Positions 1 to 7,830 of a stretch of 10,789 bases of DNA are shown piece by piece (positions within the stretch are counted from its first letter, which is position 1; each line of letters starts with the position of its first letter). Made by a program: the position numbers and the translations under genes. The stretch is from a bacterium (GTDB lineage Bacteria; Vulcanimicrobiota; Vulcanimicrobiia; Vulcanimicrobiales; Vulcanimicrobiaceae). The stretch lies in the NCBI GenBank assembly GCA_021807065.1, contig JAKAPO010000051.1, forward strand, positions 1-10,789, written 5' to 3'. The notes beneath the pieces are model-generated. The model searched no databases, was not told the DNA's origin, and saw only the letters and a program-made list of their open reading frames with translations.

Positions 1-3000
1 TCCTGCAGCGGCCGATCTTCGCGACCGTCTGCTCGCTCATGATCACGCTCGCCGGCGCGGTCATGATTCCGACGCTGCCGGTCGCCCAGTATCCGCAGGT
101 CGCGCCGCCGGTGGTCACGGTATCGGCGAACTGGACCGGCGCGAGCCCTACCGCAATCGAAAGCGCGGTAACGGTCCCGCTCGAGGACGCTCTCAACGAC
201 GTCGAGGGACTCAACTATATCGCGTCGTCGAGCGCTCAGGGTGCCTCCACCGTTACCTGCACCTTCCGGCTCGGTACGAATCTCGACATCGCCGCTGCCG
301 ACGTGCAGAATGCGGTCCAATCGGCCCTCGGATTGCTGCCGGCGCAGGTGCGCCAGACCGGCGTCACGATCTCGAAAAACTCCGGCTCGATCCTCGTCGC
401 GATCGCACTGAAATCGAGTTCGCCCGCGTACAACACCCTCTGGCTGAGCAACTACGCGCAACTGAACGTCGTGAACACGCTTGCCCGAGTCTCCGGCGTC
501 TCGCAGGTTCGTATCTTCGGACAAAGGCAGTATGCGATGCGCATCTGGCTCGATCCGCGCGAGCTGGCGCAGCAAGGGCTGACGGTTCCGGACGTCGTCA
601 ACGCGCTGTCGGAACAGAACGAAGAGGTCGCTGCCGGAAGTATTGGGGCGGCACCGGAGCCGGCGAATCAGCCGTACACCTACGTCGTCAACGTCACCGG
701 ACGTCTCTCCTCTCCGTCGCAATTTGCGAACATCATCTTGAGGGCCGATCCGAACGGCGGGTTCACGCGGCTTGGCGACGTGGCGCGCATCCAGCTCGGC
801 GCTCAGGATTACTCCTCGTACATCCGCTTCGACGGACATCGCAACGTCGTGGGCATGGGAATCTTCCAGTACCCCGACGCAAACGGACTGAGCGTAGCGA
901 GTGCGGTCACCAAGCGTATGGCCGAGCTCGCGAAGAATTTTCCACCCGGCATCTCCTACAAGATCGCGTTGGATTCGACGACGTTCGTGCGCGAGTCGGT
1001 GCGCGAAGTGCTCATCACGCTCGGTCTTTCAATCCTGCTCGTCGTACTCGTGATCTTCCTTTTCCTGCAAGATCCTCGCGCGACGTTGATTCCGGCGGCG
1101 ACGATTCCGGTGTCGCTCGTCGGCACGTTCTTCGTGATGAAACTCTTCGACTTCACGATCAACACGATCACGCTTTTCGGCCTTACTCTCGCGACCGGCC
1201 TCGTCGTCGATGACGCAATCGTCGTCATCGAGAACATCGCGCGGCACATGCAGATGCGCCGCAAGCAGCCGGACGGAGCCTCGTCGCGCGAGAGCACGCT
1301 CGAAGCGATGCGGGAGATCCAGAGCGCAGTCGTCGCATCGTCGCTCGTCTTGCTCGCGGTCTTCGTCCCGGTTGCGTTCTTTCCGGGAACGACCGGGCAG
1401 ATCTACCGTCAGTTCGCGCTGACGATCGCGGCGTCGATCACGATCTCGCTCTTCGCCGCGCTGACCTTCGCGCCGGTGTTGACCTCGCGGCTGCTGCACG
1501 GCGACATTGAGTCCAACGCGTTGATCTTCCACTACTGGAATCTCGTCTATCACGCGTTCAGGGACTGGTACGTGCGCACGCTTCCGAAGCTCGCAAACCG
1601 GCGCACTGCCGTGATCGCGGTCCTTGCGGCGGCGTTGATCGCGACCGCGATCCTGTTCAGGACGACGCCGACCGCATTCATTCCGGACGAGGACCAAGGC
1701 TTCGCGATCGTTCTGTTACAGGCGCCCGAGGCGACGTCGCTCGCGTACGAGAGCACGCTGGCCGGACGGGTAGAACGTATACTGCTCGCGTCGCCCGACG
1801 TCGCAGACGTCTTCAACGTCGGTGGATTCAGCTTCAGCGGCTCCGCACCAAACTACGGCCTGATGTTCGTGCGACTCAAACCTTGGAGTCAACGTCCCGG
1901 TTACACGAACTCGCTCGACTATCTGCTCCAGCGTTGGAATAGAGCGTTCTCACAGATTCCCGGCGGCACGATCGTGGCGTTCAATCCGCCTGCGATCAAC
2001 GGTATCGGCAGCTTCGGCGGCTTTCAGTTCGAACTGGAGGATCAAGGCAACGTCGGATTGCCGGTGCTGGCGCAAACGGCGTACAAAATCATTGCGGCGG
2101 CGAACCGCGATCCGCAGCTGTCGCACGTCTTCACGCAATTCCGGTTAAACTCGCCCCAGATCGAGTTGCACATCGACCGCAACAAGGCCAAGGCGCTAGG
2201 CATCTCGATGAACGACCTGTTCGAGACGATCGGCACCGACCTCGGATCCTACTACGTCAACGACTTCGACTACGAGAACCGCTCGTGGCGCGTCTACGTT
2301 CAGGCAGACACGCCCTATCGCGATCGAATCTCGTCGTTGCAGGAGCTGTACGTTTCGCCAAGCGTTCTGCCAAGCCCGGGACCTGCGACGAGCAGCAGTC
2401 TCGCAAGTGGGCAAACGCCGGTGAGCGCTCTCGTTAAGGTCTCACAGATCACCACCGCACCCGTGATCCCGCACTACGACCTCTTCCGATCGCTGGAGAT
2501 CAACGGCAGCGCCGCACCTGGCCATGGTTCGGGAGAGGCAATCCAAGCGATGGAACAGATCTTTGCGAAGAACGCTCCGCCCGGCATCGGCTACGAGTGG
2601 TCCGGGTTGCAGCTCGACGAAATTGCGGCCGGCAGCACGAGCACGCTCATCTTCCTCTTGGGGCTCGTCGTCGTATTCTTGGTGCTCTCCGCTCAATACG
2701 AGAGCTTCATCGATCCGTTAATCGTCATCCTCGCCGTTCCGGCCGCGATCTTCGGTGCGCTGGTCGCACTCAACGTCCGGCACCTTCCACAAGACATCTA
2801 CGCCCAAGTTGGATACGTGATGCTCATCGGGTTGGCGAGCAAGAGCGCGATTCTCATCGTCGAGTTCGCCAACCAGCAGATGCGCGCCGGCGCGGATGCC
2901 GTCACCGCGGCTTTGCGCGCGGCGCAGGTGCGGCTGCGGCCGATCATCATGACGTCCATCGCCTTCGTCATCGCGGTGACCCCGATGGTCTTCGCATCGG

Positions 3001-3194
3001 GAGCCGGGAGTGCGGCACGCCACTCGCTGGGGACCGTGGTCTTTGGAGGGATGCTGATCTCGACGGTCCTGAACCTAGCCATCACCCCGATCCTCTACAT
3101 CGTCATCAAAACGCTCTCGAGGAGACGAGCAAGGCTCCCGACAGACGGCCAGGCTCGGGACCGCGCAGGCACCTCAGCAGGCCTTGAGGCCTGA
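1..3194 (+). CDS. RND efflux transporter permease, AcrB-like (HAE1 type), 5' end outside window
   Basis: Inner-membrane proton-driven RND pump subunit, expected to work with a periplasmic adaptor and an outer-membrane channel; neither partner is in the window. The frame is open from the first complete codon at position 3 (LQRPIFATVCSL), which aligns with the AcrB N-terminus (FIDRPIFAW), so about five residues are missing and the ATG at 39 is an internal Met, not the start. Other family signatures are the N-terminal LPVAQYPQVAPP stretch, FPGTTGQIYRQFA after the TM4 region, PTAFIPDEDQG at the start of the second half, and two halves each with a large periplasmic loop. The proton relay looks intact: two adjacent Asp in GLVVDDAIVV (codons 1209-1214, matching AcrB D407/D408) and Lys in GLASKSAIL (codon 2841-2843, matching K940). 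The length of about 1068 residues fits HAE1 pumps. Substrate cannot be read from the sequence. Family certain; drug versus lipid/solvent export open. Confidence 0.95.
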   Translation, partial: LQRPIFATVCSLMITLAGAVMIPTLPVAQYPQVAPPVVTVSANWTGASPTAIESAVTVPLEDALNDVEGLNYIASSSAQGASTVTCTFRLGTNLDIAAADVQNAVQSALGLLPAQVRQTGVTISKNSGSILVAIALKSSSPAYNTLWLSNYAQLNVVNTLARVSGVSQVRIFGQRQYAMRIWLDPRELAQQGLTVPDVVNALSEQNEEVAAGSIGAAPEPANQPYTYVVNVTGRLSSPSQFANIILRADPNGGFTRLGDVARIQLGAQDYSSYIRFDGHRNVVGMGIFQYPDANGLSVASAVTKRMAELAKNFPPGISYKIALDSTTFVRESVREVLITLGLSILLVVLVIFLFLQDPRATLIPAATIPVSLVGTFFVMKLFDFTINTITLFGLTLATGLVVDDAIVVIENIARHMQMRRKQPDGASSRESTLEAMREIQSAVVASSLVLLAVFVPVAFFPGTTGQIYRQFALTIAASITISLFAALTFAPVLTSRLLHGDIESNALIFHYWNLVYHAFRDWYVRTLPKLANRRTAVIAVLAAALIATAILFRTTPTAFIPDEDQGFAIVLLQAPEATSLAYESTLAGRVERILLASPDVADVFNVGGFSFSGSAPNYGLMFVRLKPWSQRPGYTNSLDYLLQRWNRAFSQIPGGTIVAFNPPAINGIGSFGGFQFELEDQGNVGLPVLAQTAYKIIAAANRDPQLSHVFTQFRLNSPQIELHIDRNKAKALGISMNDLFETIGTDLGSYYVNDFDYENRSWRVYVQADTPYRDRISSLQELYVSPSVLPSPGPATSSSLASGQTPVSALVKVSQITTAPVIPHYDLFRSLEINGSAAPGHGSGEAIQAMEQIFAKNAPPGIGYEWSGLQLDEIAAGSTSTLIFLLGLVVVFLVLSAQYESFIDPLIVILAVPAAIFGALVALNVRHLPQDIYAQVGYVMLIGLASKSAILIVEFANQQMRAGADAVTAALRAAQVRLRPIIMTSIAFVIAVTPMVFASGAGSAARHSLGTVVFGGMLISTVLNLAITPILYIVIKTLSRRRARLPTDGQARDRAGTSAGLEA

Positions 3195-3205
3195 GACGGC
3201 CAAGG
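3182..3205 (+). terminator. weak hairpin over the RND stop codon, possible terminator/attenuator
   Basis: CCTT and GGCC (3182-3185, 3188-3191) can pair with GGCC and AAGG (3198-3205) around a 6-base loop, with a two-base bulge on the left arm. The stop codon lies in the loop. No clean T-run follows (GGGCTGATAACTTT), so this may not terminate, and the 60-base gap to the next gene could equally be read through. Confidence 0.22.
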
Positions 3206-3254
3206 GGCTGATAACTTTAATAGCCTCGCCTAGCTAGTTCGTGGGAGAAGTCTG

Positions 3255-4448
3255 ATGCAGAAGCCTTTCCTCCGCGCGACGGCAGCCGCTTTAGTGGCAG
3301 CCGCTTTCCTCGTGCCCTCGCTTTCCGCGATGGCCGACGGCGGTACCGTCGACGCGATTTCCCAAGGCGGCGTCGTCTCGGGAGCCAACACCGCGATCCG
3401 CAACGCGATGGATGCCGCAGCGCGCCGGCGCGCTGCGCAACGGGCGCGGACAAACGTCGCCCAAGTGCCTCCGGTGCCGCAGCCCAAACCGGCTGCACCG
3501 CTGGGCCTTCCGGTGGGCTTCAGCTATACGCTGGACTGGTCGATGGCCTATCCGTTCGGCAACGTCGGAACCTTTGGCAAGAAGTGGCTTCCCGGCGGCA
3601 TGGACGCGGTGCTCGGATACGGGTTCAGCCCGTTCACGCGCCTGGTCGCGAACTACTACGAGATCCAGCACTATCCGTACGGCTTCAACTCGGGAAGCGT
3701 GCCGTTCTATCTGCAGGGTCTCGCCAATCCCATCGGGAGCGTGAATCTCGGCACGCTCGCTCCGCAGATCGACGGGACGACGAAGGATCGCTTCTTCCTG
3801 GCAAACTGGGAGCAGCTCTTCACCATCAAGAACGTCTTCGGCCGCACGCTCCCCTTCGTTATTACCCCAACGTACGTCGCTCGCTGGTCGACGATCGCGC
3901 AGTCGCACAACAACGAAGATATCGTCCCGTTCGAGAACGTCCCGGGGATCGGTACGCCGGTCTACGACGTTCACTGGCGCACGGCGCAGTACTACTCGCT
4001 TGCGTTCACGCTGCCGTTCCTGAAGACGCCCAAATTCTTCGGCACGTTCACCCTCGCGCCGACGTGGCTCGTGCACATGGCCGGCAACAATCAGGAAAAC
4101 TGGGCGCAGCTCTATCAGATTCTCTATCTCGAATACGATGCGACGCCGTCGACCACAGTGTTCATCGAACCGCAGAGCTCGCGTGATTATCTCCCGCTCG
4201 ATCCCTACGCGGAGCACATCATCGACTATTTCGCCGGCATATCGCAACGCTTTGGAAAGTACGGTTTCGTGCAGCTCGTCTTCAACGAGGGCGGGCCGAC
4301 GAACTATAGTCCTTATGGCATCGAAGCGCTGACCTGTCAAGCGCTGCCGTGCGGTCCGAACCAAGTCGTGCCGACGGTTGGCGGTCTCAAAGCATCGCAA
4401 CTCCAAATCCAAATCGGCATCGGCTCGCCGAGCGTGATTCAGTTCTAA
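3255..4448 (+). CDS. predicted outer-membrane beta-barrel protein, family not recognised
   Basis: I do not recognise a named family. Residues 1-27 form a Sec signal peptide (basic start, Ala/Leu/Val core, AMA then Asp-28 as likely cleavage site). Residues 28-68 are Ala/Arg-rich, residues 69-85 are Pro-rich and probably a linker, and from about residue 88 the protein is rich in Tyr, Phe, Trp and Gly with short alternating polar/hydrophobic stretches, as in transmembrane beta-strands. The C-terminus ends in an alternating strand with terminal Phe (LQIQIGIGSPSVIQF), the usual outer-membrane barrel signal for BAM. A Cys pair (CQALPC) near the C-terminus could form a disulfide in a surface loop. 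The ATG is preceded by GGGAGAAG (3243-3250), a good ribosome site. It lies 60 bases after the RND gene and 25 before a lipoprotein hydrolase, so a channel or porin serving either is possible. It is not TolC-like: there is no long coiled-coil helix pattern. Barrel nature fairly sure, function unknown. Confidence 0.8.
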   Translation: MQKPFLRATAAALVAAAFLVPSLSAMADGGTVDAISQGGVVSGANTAIRNAMDAAARRRAAQRARTNVAQVPPVPQPKPAAPLGLPVGFSYTLDWSMAYPFGNVGTFGKKWLPGGMDAVLGYGFSPFTRLVANYYEIQHYPYGFNSGSVPFYLQGLANPIGSVNLGTLAPQIDGTTKDRFFLANWEQLFTIKNVFGRTLPFVITPTYVARWSTIAQSHNNEDIVPFENVPGIGTPVYDVHWRTAQYYSLAFTLPFLKTPKFFGTFTLAPTWLVHMAGNNQENWAQLYQILYLEYDATPSTTVFIEPQSSRDYLPLDPYAEHIIDYFAGISQRFGKYGFVQLVFNEGGPTNYSPYGIEALTCQALPCGPNQVVPTVGGLKASQLQIQIGIGSPSVIQF

Positions 4449-4473
4449 CGACAACGATAAGGTAACGAGAACT

Positions 4474-6117
4474 ATGAAAATCGCAAGAACGCTCTCCATC
4501 CTCACGCTCGCGGCGGCCGCCGCATCGCTTTCGGCCTGCGGCGGTAACGGCATCGGCGGCGCGCTCGGACCGGCACCGCCTCCGGCTCAACCCGGTCCGT
4601 CATCGCCCTCGCAGGTGACGAAGACGATCGTCGGCCTCGGCGACAGCCTCACGTTCGGCACGCAATCGAACGGGGAACTCGGAGCCACGACCGTCTCGCT
4701 CGCCGCCTATCCGCAATTCACCAGCATCGGATTGTTCAGGGTTCCTCCAACGCAAGAGAACGGTTGGTTTTCGCTCTTTTATTCCGATGCCAAAGGAATG
4801 ACGTGGATTCAGCAGGCAACGCCAGGCGTTTCGGTGCTTCCACTCATCAACGGGCCGGGACTCGGCGATCAAATTCTTCTGGCTAATCCCGCCGACACCG
4901 GCGGTTTCCCGTTTGCTACCGTACCCGGACGTTCGCCGTGCGACAGCTTCAACCAATCGGCGTATTCTTGGCTCAACTCGGGTGGCTCCGGCAGCACGAC
5001 GGTCCGCATGAATCCTGCGTCCGTCACCTATGACCTCGGGATCCCGTCGCTGACGCTCGCCGAAGCGATCGGCATGATCCAGCCTCAGGCACCGTCATGC
5101 AAGCTGATCTATCCTTCGCCGATCAACGTCGGGCAGGCCGCGATCGATTCGCTGCAAGAACTGGTCGGCGGCGAGAGCGAGATGTTCTATCCGGTGATGG
5201 AGAAATACGCCTCGCCGACCCACCAGATTTCGCCGCTGCAAGCAGCGGAGTCACTCAATCCGACGTTGACGACGGTATGGCTGGGAGCAAACGACCTGCT
5301 GCGCTATATCTTCTCGGGCAACACCGCCCCGGGTATCGATACGACCTCGTCGCAAGTCGAGTCGCAAATGGAAACCATCATCGGCGGTTTGAAGCACGTA
5401 GGCTCAGACGTGATCGTAGCGACGGTTCCAAACGTGCTGGAAACGCCGCAGTTTGCGATCGTTCCAAACCCCGCATCCCAGGCACAATGCAGCGTGCAGA
5501 CATACCTTGCGTGCATCCTCTACGATTTCGGCGTCACGCCCTTTGCGAATGCCGAAGCCGAGGCGGCATACGTGCAGAGTCAGAACTCCCAACTCGCCGG
5601 TAACTCGTACCTGACCGAAACCGGCGTCATCGGCTTGCTGATCGAGATCGCGCTCGGCGGCCCGACGGCGGTCACGATACCCACGAGCGGCTGCTCACCG
5701 AATCCGACGTGTCTCGGCGGCTACTACCTGACGGCCAGCTTCGCGACGCAGGTGCAAGGCGTCAACACGGCGATCAACAACGGCATCATTGCTGCGGCAA
5801 GCGCCGACGGAGTTCCGGTTTTGCGAGTCGACCAAATCATGGACGGCATCTACAGCGGGAACCTCGCGAATCCGTACTTTGCAGAAGCAGCGACGATCAA
5901 TCCGGGCATCTGCTGCACGCTTGCGTTCGGAGGAGGAATCCTTTCGTTCGACGGCCTGCATCCATCCGACACCGGCTACGCCCTCATCGCTCAGGCGTTC
6001 GCGCAGCTAGCGAACACGGCATTCGGAACCGGTTTGCCGGCAATCAATCCCGCCTCTGCGTACACCGGCGCGGGTGGAATCTACGCGTCATATCCGGACC
6101 CCTACGCACCGCACTGA
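4474..6117 (+). CDS. SGNH/GDSL-type hydrolase, outer-membrane lipoprotein
   Basis: Probable esterase or lipase anchored by lipid. The signal peptide ends in a lipobox LSAC with Cys-22; Gly-23 and Gly-24 follow, with no Asp retention signal, so outer-membrane sorting is expected. Residues 30-48 are a Pro/Ser-rich tether. SGNH blocks are visible: GLGDSLTFG with nucleophile Ser-58, GANDL with Asn-273 (oxyanion hole), and SFDGLHPSDTGY with Asp-493 and His-496. The block II Gly is not clear. At 547 residues it is much longer than typical 200-300 residue members; the extra length lies between blocks I and III and between III and V. Eight Cys besides the lipid Cys (156, 209, 339, 347, 407, 413, 480, 481) suggest disulfides, consistent with an exported location. 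The preceding site is modest (AAGG at 4459-4462 or GAGA at 4467-4470). Twenty-five bases after the barrel gene, so probably co-transcribed. Substrate unknown. Confidence 0.88.
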   Translation: MKIARTLSILTLAAAAASLSACGGNGIGGALGPAPPPAQPGPSSPSQVTKTIVGLGDSLTFGTQSNGELGATTVSLAAYPQFTSIGLFRVPPTQENGWFSLFYSDAKGMTWIQQATPGVSVLPLINGPGLGDQILLANPADTGGFPFATVPGRSPCDSFNQSAYSWLNSGGSGSTTVRMNPASVTYDLGIPSLTLAEAIGMIQPQAPSCKLIYPSPINVGQAAIDSLQELVGGESEMFYPVMEKYASPTHQISPLQAAESLNPTLTTVWLGANDLLRYIFSGNTAPGIDTTSSQVESQMETIIGGLKHVGSDVIVATVPNVLETPQFAIVPNPASQAQCSVQTYLACILYDFGVTPFANAEAEAAYVQSQNSQLAGNSYLTETGVIGLLIEIALGGPTAVTIPTSGCSPNPTCLGGYYLTASFATQVQGVNTAINNGIIAAASADGVPVLRVDQIMDGIYSGNLANPYFAEAATINPGICCTLAFGGGILSFDGLHPSDTGYALIAQAFAQLANTAFGTGLPAINPASAYTGAGGIYASYPDPYAPH

Positions 6118-6123
6118 AGTCTC

Positions 6124-7512
6124 TTACAGCGGCGGGCGTTGACGATGAAATGACGTCCGCCGCTGATAGGCTTTGCCGATCGCGGTAAGCTGCGCCTCAC
6201 GCCAAGGATTTGCAAGAAGACACAGCCCGGTGGGTAATCCGTGCTCGCCGAAGCCGTTCGGTAGGCTGATCGCCGGGATACCGGCGAGATTCGCGGCGGT
6301 CGTCGGATCGACGACGCCCGGCGTCTCTGTGTAGGCTTTATCGAACGGAAGGTCCACCGGATAGGCGACGGTCGGGAGCGTCGGAAACGCGAGGGCGTCG
6401 TATGGAGCGAGCATTTCTCGGATCGCGCGATCGATCTTCGCGCGTCGACGCATGGCGTCGACGTAGTCCACCGCGAGCGTCGCGTATTGCTCGTAGCCGC
6501 CGATCTTATCTTCCGGCGAGCGTAACTCGCGCGAGCGCCCGCTCTCGATCAGATCGCGGAATGCCGCGGCGCATTCACCGTTGAGCAACGCGCCGAAGAC
6601 GTCGCCGTAATCCTCGTCGGGCAGCTTCACCTCGCCGCCGACCTCGGCGAAGCCGCCCAAGACGGCAAGCGAGGCTTCGAAGTTCGAAACGACCGCGGCT
6701 TGCGATTTCTCCGTCGAGCGCGCGATGACACCGATACGCGGACGGCGCCGCCCCGTTCTAAAGGACATCGTCTTTGCGCTTGCCTCGCGAGGATCGGCTC
6801 CGGCAATCGTGCGCAGCACGAGATTCGCGTCGCGTGCGGAGCGCGTCAACGGACCGAGCTTGTCCGAGCTCCACATCAATGCCATCGCACCGTACCGGCT
6901 CACGCGCCCGAACGTCGGGCGCAAACCGGTGACACCGCAGAATGCGCTCGGCACCATGATCGACCCATCGGTCTCGGAACCTATGGCAAAACCGACCAAA
7001 CCGGCGGCGACGGCGGCGCCGGGACCGCTCGAACTCCCCCCGCTCCAATAGCCGCGATTCCACGGGGTTCTTCCCGGACCGGTGAACGACGCGTCGGCTT
7101 CATTGTAGCCGAAACCGCCGGCGAGTTCCACCATCGACAGCTTTGCGAGAAGCACCGCACCCGCCGCCTTCAAGCGGCTGACCACCGTTGCGTCGTAGTC
7201 GAAGATGCGATCGCGATATGGGGCTGCACCCCAGGTGGTCGGCCCGCCCTTGGCTGCAAGCAAATCTTTGACGCCGTACGGCACGCCGTGCAAGGCGCTC
7301 CTGCGCTCTCCGCGCGCGAGTGCGCGATCTGCGGCGCGCGCTTCGGCACGCGCACGATCGTGAAGAATGGTAACGACCGCACCGAATCGCTCGCCGTAAC
7401 GCTCCAGGCGCGCCAGGTAGAGATTCGTGAGCTCGAGAGAGCTTACGCTCCGTTTCGCGACGAGCGATCCCAGCGTGGTCGCGTCGGCGAAGGAGAGATC
7501 GTTTTCCGTCAT
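6124..7512 (-). CDS. amidase signature (AS) family amidase, catalytic domain
   Basis: Hydrolyses a C-N amide bond by the Ser-cisSer-Lys mechanism. The residues are present: Lys-82 in GVPYGVKD, cis-Ser-160 in GGSSSGPG and nucleophile Ser-184 in SETDGS, with the usual 24-residue gap between the two Ser. The Gly/Ser-rich core (about 156-205) and the C-terminal AGIPAISLPNG block (410-420) are typical. The position after Ser-Ile that is usually Arg is Met-186. It resembles GatA in fold, but the ETDGS motif and the lack of gatB/gatC nearby argue for a general amidase. The ATG at 7512 lies two codons after, and in frame with, the TAG of the 101-residue ORF upstream (7821-7516). No obvious ribosome site precedes this ATG. 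The chain alone has no signal peptide; the upstream ORF supplies one. It may therefore be the 3' part of one interrupted gene, or be translated by coupling. Family certain, substrate unknown. Confidence 0.92.
   Translation of the reverse strand: MTENDLSFADATTLGSLVAKRSVSSLELTNLYLARLERYGERFGAVVTILHDRARAEARAADRALARGERRSALHGVPYGVKDLLAAKGGPTTWGAAPYRDRIFDYDATVVSRLKAAGAVLLAKLSMVELAGGFGYNEADASFTGPGRTPWNRGYWSGGSSSGPGAAVAAGLVGFAIGSETDGSIMVPSAFCGVTGLRPTFGRVSRYGAMALMWSSDKLGPLTRSARDANLVLRTIAGADPREASAKTMSFRTGRRRPRIGVIARSTEKSQAAVVSNFEASLAVLGGFAEVGGEVKLPDEDYGDVFGALLNGECAAAFRDLIESGRSRELRSPEDKIGGYEQYATLAVDYVDAMRRRAKIDRAIREMLAPYDALAFPTLPTVAYPVDLPFDKAYTETPGVVDPTTAANLAGIPAISLPNGFGEHGLPTGLCLLANPWREAQLTAIGKAYQRRTSFHRQRPPL
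6127..6165 (+). terminator. strong hairpin after the hydrolase stop, inside the amidase 3' end
   Basis: CAGCGGCGGGCGT (6127-6139) pairs with ACGTCCGCCGCTG (6153-6165) over 13 positions with one G.T wobble and a 13-base loop. It starts 9 bases after the hydrolase stop codon and covers the last codons of the opposing amidase gene. No T-run follows on the plus strand, so the class is uncertain: weak intrinsic terminator, RNA-stabilising stem, or a chance effect of repeated Arg/Pro codons. With only 6 bases between the convergent stop codons there is no other room for a terminator. Confidence 0.45.
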
Positions 7513-7518
7513 ATTCTA
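7510..7518 (-). other. in-frame amber junction between signal/linker ORF and amidase
   Basis: On the minus strand the upstream ORF ends in Asp then TAG (7518-7516), followed by AAT and the ATG (7512-7510) of the amidase, all in one frame. Changing the TAG to any sense codon would give one continuous chain of 565 residues: Tat-like signal, helical linker, amidase domain. TAG also ends ychF and the BFN gene here, so it is a normal stop in this genome. Confidence 0.8.
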
Positions 7519-7821
7519 GTCGCCGATCTCGAACGGTGGAGAAGGACTCTCGCCGTTGGTCAAGCCGGCGTGCAACTTTCTCCCCGATTTCCAAGCATCG
7601 TCGATGCTCTTGGCGATCTCGCGAATTTCCTCGTCCGTGAGCGTCGGTTCGAATTCACGCATCTTCAAAGCAAGGGCATGCGCCGCACCGCTCACGGCCG
7701 GCGATGGCGTTGCCGCAAGAGCCGTCGCCTGCCCTTCGACTTGGTAGGAGGTACCTAAGGCGCTTCCTACTAGGCTCGCGGTGACGAGCTTGCCAAGAAA
7801 CCTCTTACGGCTGTCAGGCAT
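7516..7821 (-). CDS. short ORF with Tat-like signal and amidase-type N-terminal linker (probable 5' part of a split amidase gene)
   Basis: 101 residues. The start SRKRFLGK followed by an Ala/Val/Leu/Gly core (residues 11-23) resembles a Tat signal (S/T-R-R-x-F-L-K) with Lys in place of the second Arg. Residues 24-50 are Ala/Ser/Pro-rich. Residues 57-100 contain a predicted helix (LTDEEIREIAKSID) and end in GLTNGESPSPPFEIGD. From memory, this arrangement (signal, LT-EE-I helix, an N-G-E-P-type segment ending in Phe) is seen at the N-terminus of exported amidases fused directly to the amidase domain; I could not check this by search. The ORF is in the same frame as the amidase that starts 4 bases after its stop. 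It may be the broken-off N-terminus of one gene, or a genuine separate small exported protein. The ATG at 7821 has no strong ribosome site; the preceding 84 bases hold a palindromic element. Confidence 0.6.
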   Translation of the reverse strand: MPDSRKRFLGKLVTASLVGSALGTSYQVEGQATALAATPSPAVSGAAHALALKMREFEPTLTDEEIREIAKSIDDAWKSGRKLHAGLTNGESPSPPFEIGD

Positions 7822-7830
7822 AGCTTGTCG

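Noticed and set aside
39..41. ATG at 39 as the start of the RND permease
   Set aside because: The same frame is open to the window edge and encodes LQRPIFATVCSL, which matches the conserved RND N-terminus, so the true start is upstream.
1029..1697. 222-codon minus-strand open frame inside the RND gene
   Set aside because: Almost entirely Arg, Asp and Glu, an antisense mirror of hydrophobic membrane codons.
3211..3221. TTTAAT as a -10 box for the barrel gene
   Set aside because: It matches five of six consensus bases, but there is no -35 at usable spacing (the nearest TTGAGG is 26 bases away), and the gene may be read through from the RND gene.
3255..4448. Barrel protein as the TolC-like outer-membrane factor of the RND pump
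   Set aside because: TolC-type proteins are rich in long coiled-coil helices with internal repeats; this protein shows short aromatic/Gly-rich strands and a C-terminal barrel signal instead.
3291..4553. 420-codon open frame on the minus strand opposite the barrel gene
   Set aside because: Arg/Asp/Glu-rich product without recognisable motifs, as expected for an antisense frame in GC-rich DNA; the plus-strand gene has a signal peptide, ribosome site and barrel pattern.
7510..7518. Genome-wide reassignment of TAG to an amino acid
   Set aside because: ychF ends FNV-TAG and the BFN gene ends in TAG at expected lengths, so TAG works as a stop here; only local readthrough or mutation remains plausible.
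6700..7758. 352-codon plus-strand open frame opposite the amidase and small ORF
   Set aside because: Arg/Gly-rich low-complexity product; the minus strand carries the complete amidase signature through the same region.
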